Shown here: piece after piece, positions 10,662-22,521 of the stretch
Layout: each line of letters opens with the position of its first letter
How positions within the stretch are numbered: position 1 is the first letter of the stretch
Assembly: GCA_029582155.1 (NCBI GenBank)
Contig: CM055911.1
Span: 52,689,388-52,753,387, forward strand
Direction: 5' to 3'
DNA from: Panopea generosa
Taxonomy: Eukaryota; Mollusca; Bivalvia; Adapedonta; Hiatellidae
DNA: 64,000 bases
Made by a program: the position numbers and the translations under genes
Notes under the pieces: model-generated
Told to the model about the DNA's origin: nothing
The model's database searches: none
Seen by the model: only the letters and a program-made list of their open reading frames with translations

Positions 10662-10825
10662 GTTTTAAGGACATGATCAGTTGTCTTATGTTTTGATTCC
10701 TCGGCACCATCTTGAAACTTAATTGCATTTTCATCGTCCAGTTTGATAACGTATCCTTTTGAGATTGTGACCACTGCCACTAAAACGCTAACATACAATA
10801 CCACCTTGCATACCGAGTTTTCCAT
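10662..10825 (-). CDS. start exon of an unrecognised small secreted protein
   Basis: Seen: an ATG at 10825 opens a 164-nt frame ending at the donor GTAAGTAC. Residues 1-24 form a clear signal peptide: short N region, hydrophobic core V8-V19 (VVLYVSVLVAVV), then T-I-S-K-G. The mature N-terminus is acidic and hydrophilic (residues 29-47, D/E-rich). With exons 2 and 3 it gives 117 residues with Cys66 and Cys99 in the mature part. Inference: an extracellular or luminal protein, possibly a peptide precursor or helical ligand. I do not recognise the family. The start was chosen because it is the first Met in frame and directly precedes the hydrophobic core. Confidence 0.72.
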
Positions 10826-11307
10826 TTTATCTGCTCAAATGTTGATATAGTTCTGATGAATAAACTAAATCCTAAAGAGAACGAAAATTTTACTTTTTAA
10901 GCAAAGGTGTCAAACGTACAGACTTCTCAATCGTTGTTTAGTAGTTTAGTCCCTTTCTACGATGCCGGTAATGATGTTACACTTTCTTCAAACGTGTCCC
11001 TTCTATCCAATTAAAAAGAAAGATACTCCGCTTTTTTATCTCTTTTCTACAATGTAACAATACACGTTAAATCATCTAGTACACCGACACTACTAGTAAC
11101 CAATTAGTAAATAAATCGTTATCCCTTTCCTTCAACGTGATCCGGAAGACAGACAAACTACGCGCGCATCAATCTAATGTGTCGCTAATCTTCAAAGTGA
11201 AATAAAGAATATCCGCATTTGTGTGCATTTGCTGCGCATTCGCTACCATTGAAACGTGCTCGCTCTGACAAGATGGAAGGCTATACTGAAACCTGCAGCT
11301 GGTGTCC
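10826..11307. other. 5' flank of the minus-strand secreted-protein gene
   Basis: No element or second frame was recognised. It should contain the 5' untranslated region and perhaps a leader intron of the gene starting at 10825. Confidence 0.35.
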
Positions 11308-11315
11308 CATTTATA
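11308..11315 (-). promoter_or_regulatory. candidate TATA box
   Basis: The minus strand reads TATAAATG within a GC-richer context (GCTGTATAAATGGGACACC), about 490 bp upstream of the ATG at 10825. Position and form suit a core promoter with a long or spliced leader, but single TATA matches are common in AT-rich DNA. Confidence 0.25.
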
Positions 11316-11669
11316 CAGCGATAAAAATGGACAAAAACCCACCTCCAAACCACATAACTGAGCTATTACGATAGCTTAGCACAATGACTTCGCTGAATCT
11401 CAACTTGCCATTTCCCATTTCGATGAGTATAAACTGAAAGTCAGTTTGGTGATATCTCAAATGGAAATGAAATATTAATTTGTATAAAAAAGTTTCTAAT
11501 AGATCAGATAAAATTCAAATATGAAATTGAATCATCAATCATATCGAAATATGTTCAGCCGTTGTAGGGCTATAAAGAAATTAATAAAAAATATTTTATG
11601 ACACGGGTTTTGAAATATGATAAAATGACAAAATAATAAAATAGGACATACTACTGGCTTTGGTTTGGT

Positions 11670-11800
11670 AAAGAAAATTGTAAGCCCTGTATGTACCTTT
11701 GTACTGTAGACCGTCGTACTTATTTGTTGGTTTGGTAAAGAAAAGTGTAAGACCTGTATGTACTTTTGTATTGTAGACCGTCGTACTGATTTGTTTAAGT
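11670..11800 (+). repeat. 67-bp tandem duplication
   Basis: Two copies of a segment containing CCTGTATGTAC and TAGACCGTCGTACT; TAGACCG starts at 11707 and 11774. The overlapping minus open frame is explained by the duplication. Confidence 0.85.
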
Positions 11801-11844
11801 CCCTCTTTACGTATAAAACAGGTAAGATTTTTTTGAATGGGAGT

Positions 11845-12045
11845 TAACGGCCTTTTCAACACATTTCAGGTTATATATGGCTTATCTAGGCCGAGGAAAG
11901 CCTAAGAATGAATCCGAGTAGAACCACTGTCTTTCTACCAGTAACTGGCAAACTTCCTCACATAAAATCTTTTCAGTGAGCGGGACTCGAACCTACAACC
12001 TTAGCGGTGAGAGGTAAGTGATCTAAACTCGGTCACAGAGGACGA
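11845..12045 (-). repeat. SINE family 4 copy
   Basis: The minus-strand head at the high end has a B box of form AGGTTCGAGTCCCGCTC. The body carries AACTGGTAGAAAG and the tail block CCTGAAATGTGTTGAAAAGG. It matches 13590 and 26455 in order. Confidence 0.8.
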
Positions 12046-12424
12046 TCAAAACAAGAACTTGCCATTAGTACATATATACATGTAGTTGTACAAGGAAATG
12101 TGATACAACTTGAATGGGTCATAGTGAGAAACTGACGTTTGTGCAAATATCACTAGACACCTACACCTGACTAACACAGTTTCCTTTTACTGGTGTAAAA
12201 GCAACCCAGTTAATGCTTCCTCAAGTCATGAATATACAATCAATCTCAACCTTTCGCAATGAACCAAAGAAATAAGTATGAACGGTTAAATGAAAATAAT
12301 CTCAAGGCAAAACCCCCATCAAGATGCAAGATGCAACGAATCTAATCTTTGTATACCAGGGTCAATGGAAGAAACAAAGCAGCAAGAACCAAAATATCAT
12401 TGCAAATGAGCTACGTTTTTCATT

Positions 12425-12604
12425 GTTTTGGATAAAATAGCTACGAATTTAGACTGGTACGTATGCATTCCTTTATCAGTAAAGGTTCTAAGTCCGTAGT
12501 GGTAAGTTCTTAGACTGGTATTTGCCTACCTTACCATCAAGAAATAGCTTAGAATGGTGTTTGTTAGTGTTGATTAGACTGGTATATGTCTACCTGTGGT
12601 GTAT
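12425..12604 (+). repeat. AGACTGGT degenerate tandem repeat, left part
   Basis: AGACTGGTA/T-type words recur about every 35-70 bp with TACC-rich spacers. The same word set resumes after 12836, so the family B element at 12605 appears to have split one array. Confidence 0.65.
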
Positions 12605-12830
12605 CCCAGAATCTGATATCTACCGATTCAGGTCTTCAAACCACCAATCAAAACAGCAGGAACTTCTATGCCTGTCCCACAATTCATAGCAATTTGATGC
12701 TTACTAAGTTGTTACGTCATCAAACTTTCAGTTGAAGCAATTAGTTAACTGACCAATCAACGTGCTCAATTGTGGCTTTCCCAACATTGATATTTAACGA
12801 ACCCAACCGGGAACGCTGGGTCCGTACTAC
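12605..12830 (-). mobile_element. family B MITE-like element, copy 1
   Basis: Ends read CCCAGAATCTGATATCTACCG on the left and, reversed from the right, a CCCAGCGTTCCCGG-like end: an imperfect inverted repeat with CCCAG at both tips. The interior has family words TTTCAGTTGAAGCAA, CCAATCAACGTGCTCAA and CCCACAATTCATAGCAATT. Related copies are at 21050, 29645, 33063, 52150 and 55345. Confidence 0.8.
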
Positions 12831-12835
12831 AGACT

Positions 12836-13060
12836 ATATTACAGAGAATAGTTTTGTTAATAAGTAGATCGATAAGTCTTAGTAACAAACACCAGTCTTA
12901 GAATAGTTTCACTGGTAAATATATAGAAACATTCTTAGACTGGTGTTTGATATTCAGGGGTAAATCATGACACTGGTATTTTCATCAAAAGTGGAGACAA
13001 AGGTTAATTTACTGTCAAGGTTTAGTTCCTGGAATAGTGTTTGATTAACAGGAGCAAAGT
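12836..13060 (+). repeat. AGACTGGT degenerate tandem repeat, right part
   Basis: Continues the word set of 12425-12604: CACCAGTCTTAG, CTTAGACTGGTGTTTG, ACACTGGTATTTTC. Confidence 0.6.
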
Positions 13061-13589
13061 TTTCCGACTGTTTTAAACCAGGCTTTATGCCATGGCGAAC
13101 AAGGTTTGTAGTGTTGTTCATCATACGCGACCGGGACTACTTTTTATTCTTCGAACACTACAAAGATAGCAATCAAATTAAGACGGCGTATGAATATTGA
13201 TTAAAGACCAGCTATCCGTAGTTTTAAGTACTTTGGTCGTTTATATAGGACTAGGTCCTTGTTAATAAGTGTGTTTTTGTTTTTAAACTGGGGTGGGCTA
13301 ATTTCAGTTGGATTTTTTTCGATCTGGTGTGGTTTCTGGCATTTATTTAAAATGTTCGTATTTGTTGTTTAATGGTTGTTTAATGGTTTATGCTTTTTTT
13401 CCTAAAGATTCATAACAGGTCTCAAAATAGTACAAACACATTTAGTGGTTACTTTCTATATCGTAGTCTATCAAACTCAACCCAAACTGATGCATTGTTA
13501 TATTATCATATGTCGTAGGTTTCTTGTTAAATTCAAATAAGAAAATTCATTGTATACAGCTGACCTCATTTACATATAACAGTACATTA
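13061..13589. other. unannotated stretch
   Basis: No element match and no exon-like frame was seen. Confidence 0.35.
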
Positions 13590-13875
13590 AAGGGTCTTCC
13601 TTGACCCTTTGGTCTAAGGCGCCCTCTCAAGACCACTGACCTCTCACTACCGAGGCCGTAGATTCGAGTCCCGCTCGGTCTAAAAAAGTTATGTGATAAA
13701 GTTTGCAAGTTGCTTGCGAAAGTGCGGAGGTTATATTTCAAAATAATTCTGAGGTCTTGATATGTCATACGCCTACATAAACTGTATTGTGTTTGGGTAT
13801 GCCACATATATGTACGGGTATAACCTAAAATGTGTTGAAAAGGCGTTAAACACCTTTAAAAAAACAACAACCAGA
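13590..13875 (+). repeat. SINE family 4 copy
   Basis: Leu/Ser-type tRNA-like head (GGTCTAAGGCGCCCTCTCAAG) with a B box AGATTCGAGTCCCGC. The body and the tail AAATGTGTTGAAAAGGCGTTAAAC agree with 11845 and 26455. Confidence 0.85.
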
Positions 13876-14559
13876 TTAAAATATTTGAAATTGTTGGTAC
13901 GCTCGACCGGAAATAAGGAGATTTAACAGTAATTAGTGCGCATGACCGGTAATGGACTGGTTCAGTGATTTATTCGCCTGCTGTGACACGATCGTTTATG
14001 TCGTATTATTTGCGTTGGCACCGAAGTTGTGAAGAGCAGCAGAGTTTAATTATAATTGAGAATATAAACTTTCACATTCGAACACGTGGTCACGTTACGG
14101 TCAATCATCTTGTATTTAGTTTTAATCAAAACTATATTTTGTTCCCAAATAGTAAACATTGATGTTGTAAATAAAATTTATTTAAGCTATCAAATAACAG
14201 TTGTGAAAATGATTAAGAAAAATGTAACATGAATTAGTTTAAACTTAGACAACACGTAAACGTTAAGTCTGGTGCATGTGGCCGTGACTTTAGTATTAAA
14301 TTATATCTATACCTAAACAATACATGCTTAATGACCTGTGTATACTATAGGATGGAGCATACTTGCGACCGTATATCAGATGTTTAAGTGTCGCAAATAT
14401 TTTTAACGGTGACACCGGTACTTAACCCTATTCTAACGCACATATATGTTTTGACCTTAAAATTCGTTGCTGATAATCGAGCGGCTGGTGTTCAAATTGA
14501 AAAGCCGAATGACGCATATCAGCAATTGATACACCATAAAAGTAGTTTCTGTTAAAAGA
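13876..14559. other. unannotated stretch
   Basis: Contains only short open frames without splice context. Confidence 0.35.
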
Positions 14560-14705
14560 TCAAACTAAATCGTTAAACTGTTCAAAACATTTGATTTAAT
14601 TATATTTTACTGCCAAATGTGTACAAGTACATTGCAGTTGGGTCGGGCTACAAGTGATACCCGTATTCGTTACGGCCCTTCCCTAAAACTGAGTTTACAA
14701 ATATA
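14560..14705 (-). mobile_element. LINE 3' untranslated end
   Basis: The minus strand reads AGGGAAGGGCCGTAACGAAT, then a C-rich GCCCGACCC word, then AT-rich sequence with TTTGGCAGTAAAATAT. The same order occurs after a reverse transcriptase remnant at 29318-29390 and again at 47970, so it is taken as a LINE 3' tail. It may belong to the relic at 14950-17390 on the same strand. Confidence 0.6.
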
Positions 14706-14816
14706 ATGAATATGGCTGAACATATATGATAACATATATTAACATAGAGTTTTTAGTTAACTAATGTTGCCTTTTACAAATACCGTGACACGCACGCACA
14801 GAGAAAAAAAGGAGAC

Positions 14817-14819
<3 letters not shown>

Positions 14820-14863
<44 letters not shown>

Positions 14864-14892
14864 AGGGAGGGAGGGAGAGAGAGAGAGAGAGT
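14820..14892 (+). repeat. (GA)n microsatellite
   Basis: About 73 bp of GA/GAGA with a GGGAGGGAGGG interruption. Confidence 0.97.
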
Positions 14893-14949
14893 TGTTATGT
14901 AAGTACCAGTGTGCGATTGTGGGTGGAGTAAATGTCGTTTAAGTTCATG

Positions 14950-17390
14950 TAAAAAATTAAAGTTGATATACTAGAAGCGATTACACGCTGCAGTAAATCT
15001 TTGAATCGATCTGAAGATATGCACATTTTCTTCGTGCAATAAGTTGTCACTTCCACAAAGCATCGACTCTAAAGTAATAACACCGTTATTTTGTAGAGAT
15101 GTAAACACGTGTTGACGTTGAACAGTATAGATAAAATAATATCAATTTTTTACGTTCACGTCTATGCGAAAGCGGTTCTAAAGATGATTCTTGATAAATA
15201 CTATATTTACTGCAGAATATAGGTAAACCTGTAGCTATTCTGGCTGCTTCAAGTTGAACAGATTCTAATAACTCGGACTCAGCCACAGTACAACCGTCCC
15301 AAAGTTCACAAGCTTTTTCTAAGATTGGTAAAATAAAACATTATATTTTTGTTGCCGTGTACGTATTTAAGTTTTGGAAGAACAGAAACTTTTTTTTCAT
15401 ACAAGATGTGAATATTGAATTAATATGTGTAACCCATTTACTATTATTGTCAAAATGTACTACAAAATGTCTATGTGTGTTGTTTAATTCAAGCGGTGTG
15501 TTATCAAACAAAATTTCCAACTCTGGGTTTCTGGTAGTGTTTCAGATAAACAGTACTTCTGTTTTACTATCATTAAATGTTGTTAACCAATCCTTGGACC
15601 AAGTATTTAACTTATCTAGGTCAGGATTTATAGTTGTTTCAATTATATGTATAGAATCTGAAGAGAAGGATAATGATGTATCGTCTGCAAAAAGCCGTGA
15701 CAGATTATTAAGATAAATCAGCTATAGTATTTATATAAACAAGAAATAAAAGTGGACCAAGCACAGAACCCTGGATCACTCCAGTAGATATGTCACCAAG
15801 ACATTATGTTTCATCATTTACCAGAACCTTTTGTTTTCTAAATAACATATATATCTTATTTTTCATGAATGTAGGTTTCCTCTTATACCATAAAGCATAT
15901 AATTTATGAAATAGTCCTTTGTGTCATACTCTATCAAAAGCCTTTGATACATCACATAAAACAATACAAGTATGCTGCTTGTTTTCTAGAGCTCTGCATA
16001 TGTTATCATAAATTTCAATAAGTTGATAAACTGTACAATGTTTAGGCATAAACCCAGATTGATATTTATAAAATACTGAATTATCCAGCATGAAGTTATC
16101 ACGTGAATATACTTAAACAGACTACGTTCAAAACCTTTTCCAACATAGGAGAGCAAGGATACAGGTCTATAATTAGATATCTCGTGTCGATCATCTTTTT
16201 AAAATAATGGACGTACAGTTGCTTGTTCCCATGATGAGGGTTATTATTTGCTGTTTAAAGATAAATTAAACAAAATTTGGAGTGGGACACATACTGGCTG
16301 AGCTGTGTTTTTAACATGTAATGACTAATAGTATCACTACCAGAAGCTTTACCTAATTTTAGATTGTTCAAGTCGTCCATTTCGTCAGTTTGTTCGACAT
16401 GTATTAAAGTAAGAGTATTCAGATTTTTTTCTTCAATATTAGGTTATTTATTATTTTAATTGTCAATAGATGATATTGAACAAAAATATTTATTTAATAA
16501 TTCGGCTTTACATTTATCATCCATTATTATATTATTATGACATTGACCAATCAGAGGTGGGATAATATTACTAGACCCTGAATCTTTCATAAGTTGACGA
16601 ATAAGTTTCCAGTATGATCTTGGGTCAGGGTGAAAATATTGGTCTATCATACCCTTAATATTTTTTTTAAAAAAAGGTTGTTTTGCGTATGTCTTCATAT
16701 TATTAACTTTGTGCATTTGCTGTATAAATGTTATTATATTCTGGTTTGTATTTGATAATCTGGACTTTTTGTGCAGCTTATCATTAAGTTTTATTTTGTG
16801 TCTTAATTCCGACGTCGTCCATGGTTTATCATTTTGACGAATAATTACAAAGTTTATTTGGAATACATTCTTCAGCCAAATCTAGATAGTTTGAGGTAAA
16901 ACCGTCACAAGCTTCATCTATATAACTACATGATGTTAGAATACCAGACCAGTCAGTACCAATTATTTTCCTATTTAAAAGATCAAAATTTGCCCTTTTG
17001 TTCAACAATACTTTTCGTTTGTATGTTACTTTTAATAGTGAATACATTTCGATATACACAAAAATTGCGTCATTATCGCTTTTGCTACGATCGACTTGGA
17101 TAACGGATGCTCCTATCCATTTACATTTTTACTAATAATGGCTAGATCAATAAGCCTCGTACTGATTTCTGTAGAACGGATGAGTTCTATAATTGGATTA
17201 TTCATGTCAAATGTAGACATCATAATTGGCAATGCGTGACGGTTATTTACAGATAACATGTGAACGTTTGAATCGTCTAAAACAACAACATGTGGTGTAT
17301 AATCGTGTCTCCTATCTACTGATGCAGTAACCTGATTCCAAAAGAATGAACTTGAGTTTAAAGGCAGATAACAACAAACAACAAACTAGA
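14950..17390 (-). mobile_element. decayed CR1/Jockey-type LINE (endonuclease end, RT)
   Basis: Seen in minus-strand translation, with frameshifts and stops. At 17090-17390 is the C-terminal part of an apurinic-type endonuclease (a DDSN motif, then a TRLIDLAI segment, matching the DFN and TR..LID pattern). At 16456-16716 is the linker with a PDPRSYWKLI motif. The reverse transcriptase has D-V-S-K-A-F-D-R-V near 15955, Q-G-S-V-L-G-P-L-L-F near 15760, and the catalytic F-A-D-D-T-S at about 15690. A C-terminal RT region ends near 15086. An in-frame TGA stands where VWH is usual. Known: such LINEs carry endonuclease and RT in ORF2. The copy is 5'-truncated and inactive. Confidence 0.85.
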
Positions 17391-17394
17391 ATAT

Positions 17395-17639
17395 TAAATT
17401 CAGGGAAATTCACATTTACAATTTTTTACATTTTCAAATACAATTTACATAAAAATCGACAAATAGATTTGGTTATCTATTAAAACTACGACGGTATAAC
17501 CCGGGAAATCACAGGGAAGTTCTGAAGGGTGTCGGAAGTAACAACAAGGCCAACACAAAATAATACTGTGGTTCTGGAAACATGCTGGAAAAATAGGGTA
17601 GGTAGGAAAAATATTTTTATTTTTTAAAATTATTTTGGC
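17395..17639. other. unannotated stretch
   Basis: A short stretch beyond the truncated LINE 5' end with nothing recognised. Confidence 0.3.
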
Positions 17640-18215
17640 TAAACAGAACCTGAAGTATGAATAGATGAATTGGATACCACTACCATACAGACCATAAGAA
17701 GAGGAAATAATGTAGCTAAACATCTTTGGTTGTACAATTCTGAGTGTCTTTTGTTATATGATCTGACATTTAAGCTGTAGAATTTTTCAATGTACAGCTG
17801 CATACAGTTAGACCAATATGGTGGAAAAACTGTAACACCTGACATGCGGAAAAGTACTTTTTGTGAAGACAAGCCACTTGCCATCATTTCGAGCTTTGAA
17901 CAGAGTGGCTGAAAGATTTTAACTGTTACTTTTAATAAAAGCTTTTTACATATTTTTAAACTGTAATTTTGAATGTATGAGCAAGATTATGATCCAGCTT
18001 CACAAGGTTGGGATCTGACAACTGAACAATATCATGAAATCAAATTGAATTCTTTGAACACCTTTTATAGAGAGCTTCCCACGAACATCCATGCCAAATG
18101 TCAACTTCCATCAATTGGTTAAGGAGGAGATGTTGTTTGAAGTAAATGTGAACTGATAACGGATGGTTAGTGGTTACAATAGCTCACCCAGAGCATGTGC
18201 TCAGGTGAGCTAAAA
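17640..18215 (+). repeat. interspersed repeat ending in CAGGTGAGCTAAAAA
   Basis: Ends with AATAGCTCACC, a short loop and GCTCAGGTGAGCTAAAAA, which can form a hairpin (GCTCACC/GGTGAGC). I associate this terminus with interspersed repeats common in bivalve genomes, from memory. No full second copy exists here, so its left limit is uncertain. Confidence 0.45.
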
Positions 18216-20064
18216 AGGACATGCCTACTATTGCGTTTTAAAATCTAAATAAATTATAAAGTCTGACAAAATAAAAGAGCAACCTTTTAATATTGAACTT
18301 TATAAATGATTTTAAATATCTTTCTCTTCTTTTTTTAATTTTTGCTAACTTTCATAACATACAATACTGGCAATGTCAAGCCTACAAAGCTATTCATTCT
18401 ATCCAAGAGAACTTGGCAATATGATAAATAAATGCAGTCTATTATAGCCTTCAAAAATCTAGTCAACTTTATTTCAAATATTAAAACCCAACATATTTGA
18501 TCTTAATTGTTGCTTTCAATTCTATATTTAAATAATGCCAAAGAAAATTATACGCTGAACCTATACAAACAAAGAGCAATAAGTTTATTACTATAATACC
18601 CCACCCTCATTTTTCTTTACCGTAAGCTCGATTTAAATATCAACTTTTACGTTTTCATAGAAGAAATTTATATACATACAGTTCCAGTTATTGTCAATCT
18701 ACGAAATATTTATTAAATAAGCAGAAGCTAACGCTGACATTATACATAACGCGATCGATCGCGAATTATCTGCAAAAACATAATCAGATTTTGTCACCAT
18801 TTTGGCAAAGGGAGATAATTTTATGCTCTTCATAATGGAGGATTTGAAGGACACCCGCGACATACGTCATCGTCTATTTTTTTTTATCTTTGCTCAGGTG
18901 CTTGGTAAGAAACGTGTACCTTGGTCGTAGTTATCCGACCAATCAGAGCGGTTATTAAAACTAGACTAATTTATATTCAAAGCTATCCACCAATCACATT
19001 AGAGGAAACAATATAGAAATTTGAATATGCATGAGTGGGTTTCCGAAGTCACAATATCGGGCATGTGGTGTGATAAACACCGCGGGGTCAATTGTTTCTA
19101 CTGATTAGTTACGGTCTATAAACAACTGTTTGACGTATCGAATTGAGATATTTGTAGATCTGTGTATTGTGAAAACTAGCATGTCCGATTTTTTAAGACA
19201 AGCCCGACGGGCAATAAAACTTTGAAAAAGGCACATGCCCGGATCTAGATTTGACATCACCGGGCATCGGGCTATCGTATTCTTGGAGTACTGAATTATG
19301 TTATGGTCAGAACTGTTGCCGCAGAAAAAGCCTATTTTCCAATATCGCGAAAACCGTTTTGCAAGCAGCGCTCGTAAGAATTATACATTCGTGAAATTTT
19401 TATAGGATTTACTAAATACCGTATTCGCGTATCGGAAACGGGAGAGTTGTCGATTCGGCTGGTTACAGCCAGCAAATGCCATAAAATAATTTAGGGTCGG
19501 GGCCAAAAAGATAGCATCGGTCAGGTTACTGGAACCACAGTATTATTTTGTTTTGGCCTAACATACAGATAAACATTCGGAAAAACGGTAGAATATTTCT
19601 TATTTTCCCCTTATTTTTTTCTTTTATGACTTACTGATATTTGAAATTATTCCAGTTCAGTTCGACAACTATTTATACTGGCTCAAATTGTCGCCAATCT
19701 TGTTAGAAGTTGAGTTTTTCGACAACCGACTGCGGGTGATTTTGCAACATTAATGATTTCGAGACAGCGTGCTTCTCTTGTTTCTTTATTTTCTAGTTAG
19801 CTATTTTTGGACAGACTGCAATAGATCTTGACGGTGAAAAATTCACTTGAATACATGTACAACGATTGTATTCACACTAATTGCTTTTTACTCGTGGCGA
19901 CATCATTTCTTTTCTCCCCACTTTTAAGAGCATTCATATATATATCATTTCATTGTCTTCAAATAGACCCCAATTTTGGATATTTTGATATAATTTATCT
20001 GAGCTGAATTGCAAAATACCTTTCATTAAATCGCTGTTATTGTTTTTTAGCAGGTTCCATCGGA
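18216..20064. other. unannotated stretch with CCAAT boxes and palindromes
   Basis: Contains a 14-bp perfect palindrome CGCGATCGATCGCG at 18750-18763, two CCAATCA words near 18939 and 18989, and GC hairpins (GCCCGACGGGC near 19202). A run of GGGCAT words at 19200-19270 resembles bivalve interspersed repeats. No gene frame was recognised. Confidence 0.35.
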
Positions 20065-20285
20065 TCTATGGGATCGAGCCCACGTCATCTGGTGTGAGCA
20101 ATCGACTCTTTGACAACCACAACACGTCGCTTGTAACTGTGTAGTTATACTAATTTATTGTTGCCGATTTGCTAATATAGTTGAACTTGTTGGATTTTGA
20201 GAGGCATGAGGTCGAGTTGGGGATCGAACCAGAAAACCTCTAGCGAGATAGGCAATCACTCTATCCACTACGCCAACGCCTCACT
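20065..20285 (-). repeat. two tRNA-like minus-strand sequences
   Basis: 20065-20135 has the B-box-like GGCTCGATCCCAT in minus sense. 20205-20285 has GGTTCGATCCCCAACTC and 7-bp ends that can pair (GAGGCGT with ATGCCTC), like an acceptor stem. The T stem pairs poorly, so the second is more likely a SINE head or tRNA pseudogene than a working tRNA. Confidence 0.45.
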
Positions 20286-21049
20286 TTTAATTGTTTTACT
20301 AATACATGTAGTTGCTATATGATACAGTTCAGCCTTGAACCCAAACGCACTTGTATATAATATGGGGCACTTGTACCGTTAGCATACTTGTATACGATTA
20401 AACTGTAACAATAGATACAATTGTAACACAAATAGATACGTCCGTTGCTATTTTAATTATTTTAATTTTTGTTAACTCGTTTTTATTCATATCCTACTGC
20501 TAAAGTACACACGTGATATTGCAATTACGTTTTTTTCAAAAATCACTTATATACATCACGTGATGACCTTTCTTACAGTTAAATATTAGTAAAAATGTAA
20601 TTTTAGACTCAGTCAGTCATGTATGTATGTATGTTTACCCTCGCCTGTTGAACTAGTCATTTTGCGAACAGGATAAGATAATTTTTAAAAAAAAAAGGTG
20701 ATTCTTGTAAACTTGTATGATTGATAGATGATTGATGAATGATGATTGGTGATGACTTCATACTAAGTAGTTTGATTTTTTAAATTGTGGATTTCGAGAT
20801 TAATAAATTTAGCAGTTATCGTTGTTTATGTATCTACTCATATATTTTATGCAATTAGACAATTAAATAATTGATGACTAATTAATAGATATAACGATTT
20901 ATTTATTTTACCTGATGCAGCCGTTTATATCATAACCCAATCACGTACGTACCGTTATCCGCCCATCAGGTCTGAAACCTGAGTGCAGTTATGGTTGTTT
21001 ACTATTTAGTCAGTCATGTAAACAAACTTGAGACGTCATGATAGTGTAT
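20286..21049. other. unannotated AT-rich stretch
   Basis: Short GATT/TGAT-rich runs near 20718-20760 only. Confidence 0.35.
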
Positions 21050-21240
21050 CCCTGATATCTCCTGGTCTGTTTAAAATCCAGTGAAAAGCTGGGAATCAGT
21101 TTATGCCTATCCCGCAATTCACAGTTCTTTAACGCTCATTAAACTGTGATGACATGCCTCTTCCGCTTAAGGAACTAACCAATCATCGCGCGGATATCTA
21201 ACTACGTGACGGACCTAAGCAGGGAGAGCTGGGTGCGGTA
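21050..21240 (-). mobile_element. family B MITE-like element, copy 2
   Basis: Starts CCCTGATATCTCCTGG and ends CAGGGAGAGCTGGG, imperfectly complementary ends. Interior words TGCCTATCCCGCAATTCAC and ACCAATCATCGCGC match the copies at 12605 and 55345 in order. Confidence 0.75.
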
Positions 21241-21961
21241 TCCATTCCAAGAAACTAAAATGCAGGACTATTATTCCGGACCTTAGTAGAGGTAAAGCCA
21301 CGGTTCCCTTTTACTAACCTTTTCAGGGCTTTATATTGTTGTGATTTATTTATTCCTACCATGTGTTAAATAGTCAATATATTATAAATCACAACTGTAC
21401 ATGGGATGTTAATACCAAATTTCTAGCAATTTCTCTGCCACTTTACAATTGATGGGTCGAATCGCACCAGGGACGAATTGTTGACATAATATTATTACAA
21501 TACCGAAGGATGCCATAGTTGGCTATGTATGATTACTCTGGAAAGTGATACCTCGTTAATACTCAATTGGGTAGTATCACAAAACTATTAAATAAGAAAC
21601 AAACTTAATCAAGGTATATTTTTCTATATAATTGCAGATCTTGAAGCAGTGAAGAATTTGACCCTAGACACATCACTGTGTTTTGGACAAAAAGGTTACA
21701 ATGGAGCCTGATAAAAAACGCCAAAAAAAAATCCCACACAAAACAACTCATATTCGACCAAAAACTTAATAAATCCTTTTTTCGCGTGCGTGGCTTATCA
21801 CATATATTAAAGACCGGGTATTTGCTACACGCCTATGATATCAATAACAACATAACACCAATATGCTATAACTAGACGAGCGGTTAAGACGATTCTATAC
21901 ACGTTACATATAGTTTTCAGTGCAGTCACTCATAGCGAACGAAATTCAGCTTTTAAGCAGA
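21241..21961. other. unannotated stretch
   Basis: A TTGCAG at 21634-21639 is followed by an open stretch ending in TGA near 21703; this could be a small terminal exon, but nothing supports it. Confidence 0.3.
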
Positions 21962-22057
21962 ATGGAAGAACTTATTTTTTCCAAGCTGTCTTCTTTCGAG
22001 GAACGAATGCAGACTAAGCAGAGAGAGCTATCCCAGTATCAGCTTTCAAAAATTTAG
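21962..22057 (+). pseudogene. 31-codon fragment, possibly gag-like relic
   Basis: An ATG at 21962 opens 31 codons rich in Glu, Lys, Gln and Ser (M-E-E-L-I-F-S-K-L, ending Q-L-S-K-I) before TAG. The composition and the EERMQTKQRELSQYQ helix recall the N-terminus of gag-like proteins beside tyrosine recombinase elements in marine invertebrates. This is from memory only. No recombinase follows. Confidence 0.25.
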
Positions 22058-22059
22058 TC

Positions 22060-22521
22060 AATCGTTGGAACGTTTGAATGTCGGGCCTCATTCCTTGTGG
22101 ATATATGGTTTAATATATATATATATAATAATTTATATAAACATTTTAAATAAAACATACTGAAGTATTAGAAAATGCCGAATAAGTTCTACAAAATGAA
22201 AAACGAACATGAATTAATTTAAATATAAATTACTTGAATTTTAATGTAACGTGTACAGAATCATCCGGTAGGATGACAAAAAAAATGTACATGTATACAT
22301 TCCACGCTATACTTATGAAACGCGTGAAATAAATATTATCGGTACTTTCAAGAATTTGATTTTATAAGAATTTATTCAAATGTTAAAGGGGAAGTGTAAC
22401 TCTTCTTGAAATACTATGCGGAGTAGCACGCTTTAAAACAGAAGGGAACCAACCCTCGTTTAAACCTGGGTTATATCTCGCTTGGACTGAAAAACAAGTA
22501 TAATATTTCAACTTGAACTAT
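22060..22521. other. unannotated AT-rich stretch
   Basis: An (AT)n patch near 22115; nothing else recognised. Confidence 0.35.

Noticed and set aside
15357-15716. Plus-strand frame of 119 codons
   Set aside because: Antisense of the LINE reverse transcriptase, whose F-A-D-D-T motif reads on the minus strand.
20205-20285. Possible functional tRNA gene on the minus strand
   Set aside because: The acceptor ends pair, but the T stem does not, and similar B-box sequences here are all SINE heads.
21640-21703. Possible small terminal exon after TTGCAG
   Set aside because: Too short to judge, with no partner exon or recognisable protein features.
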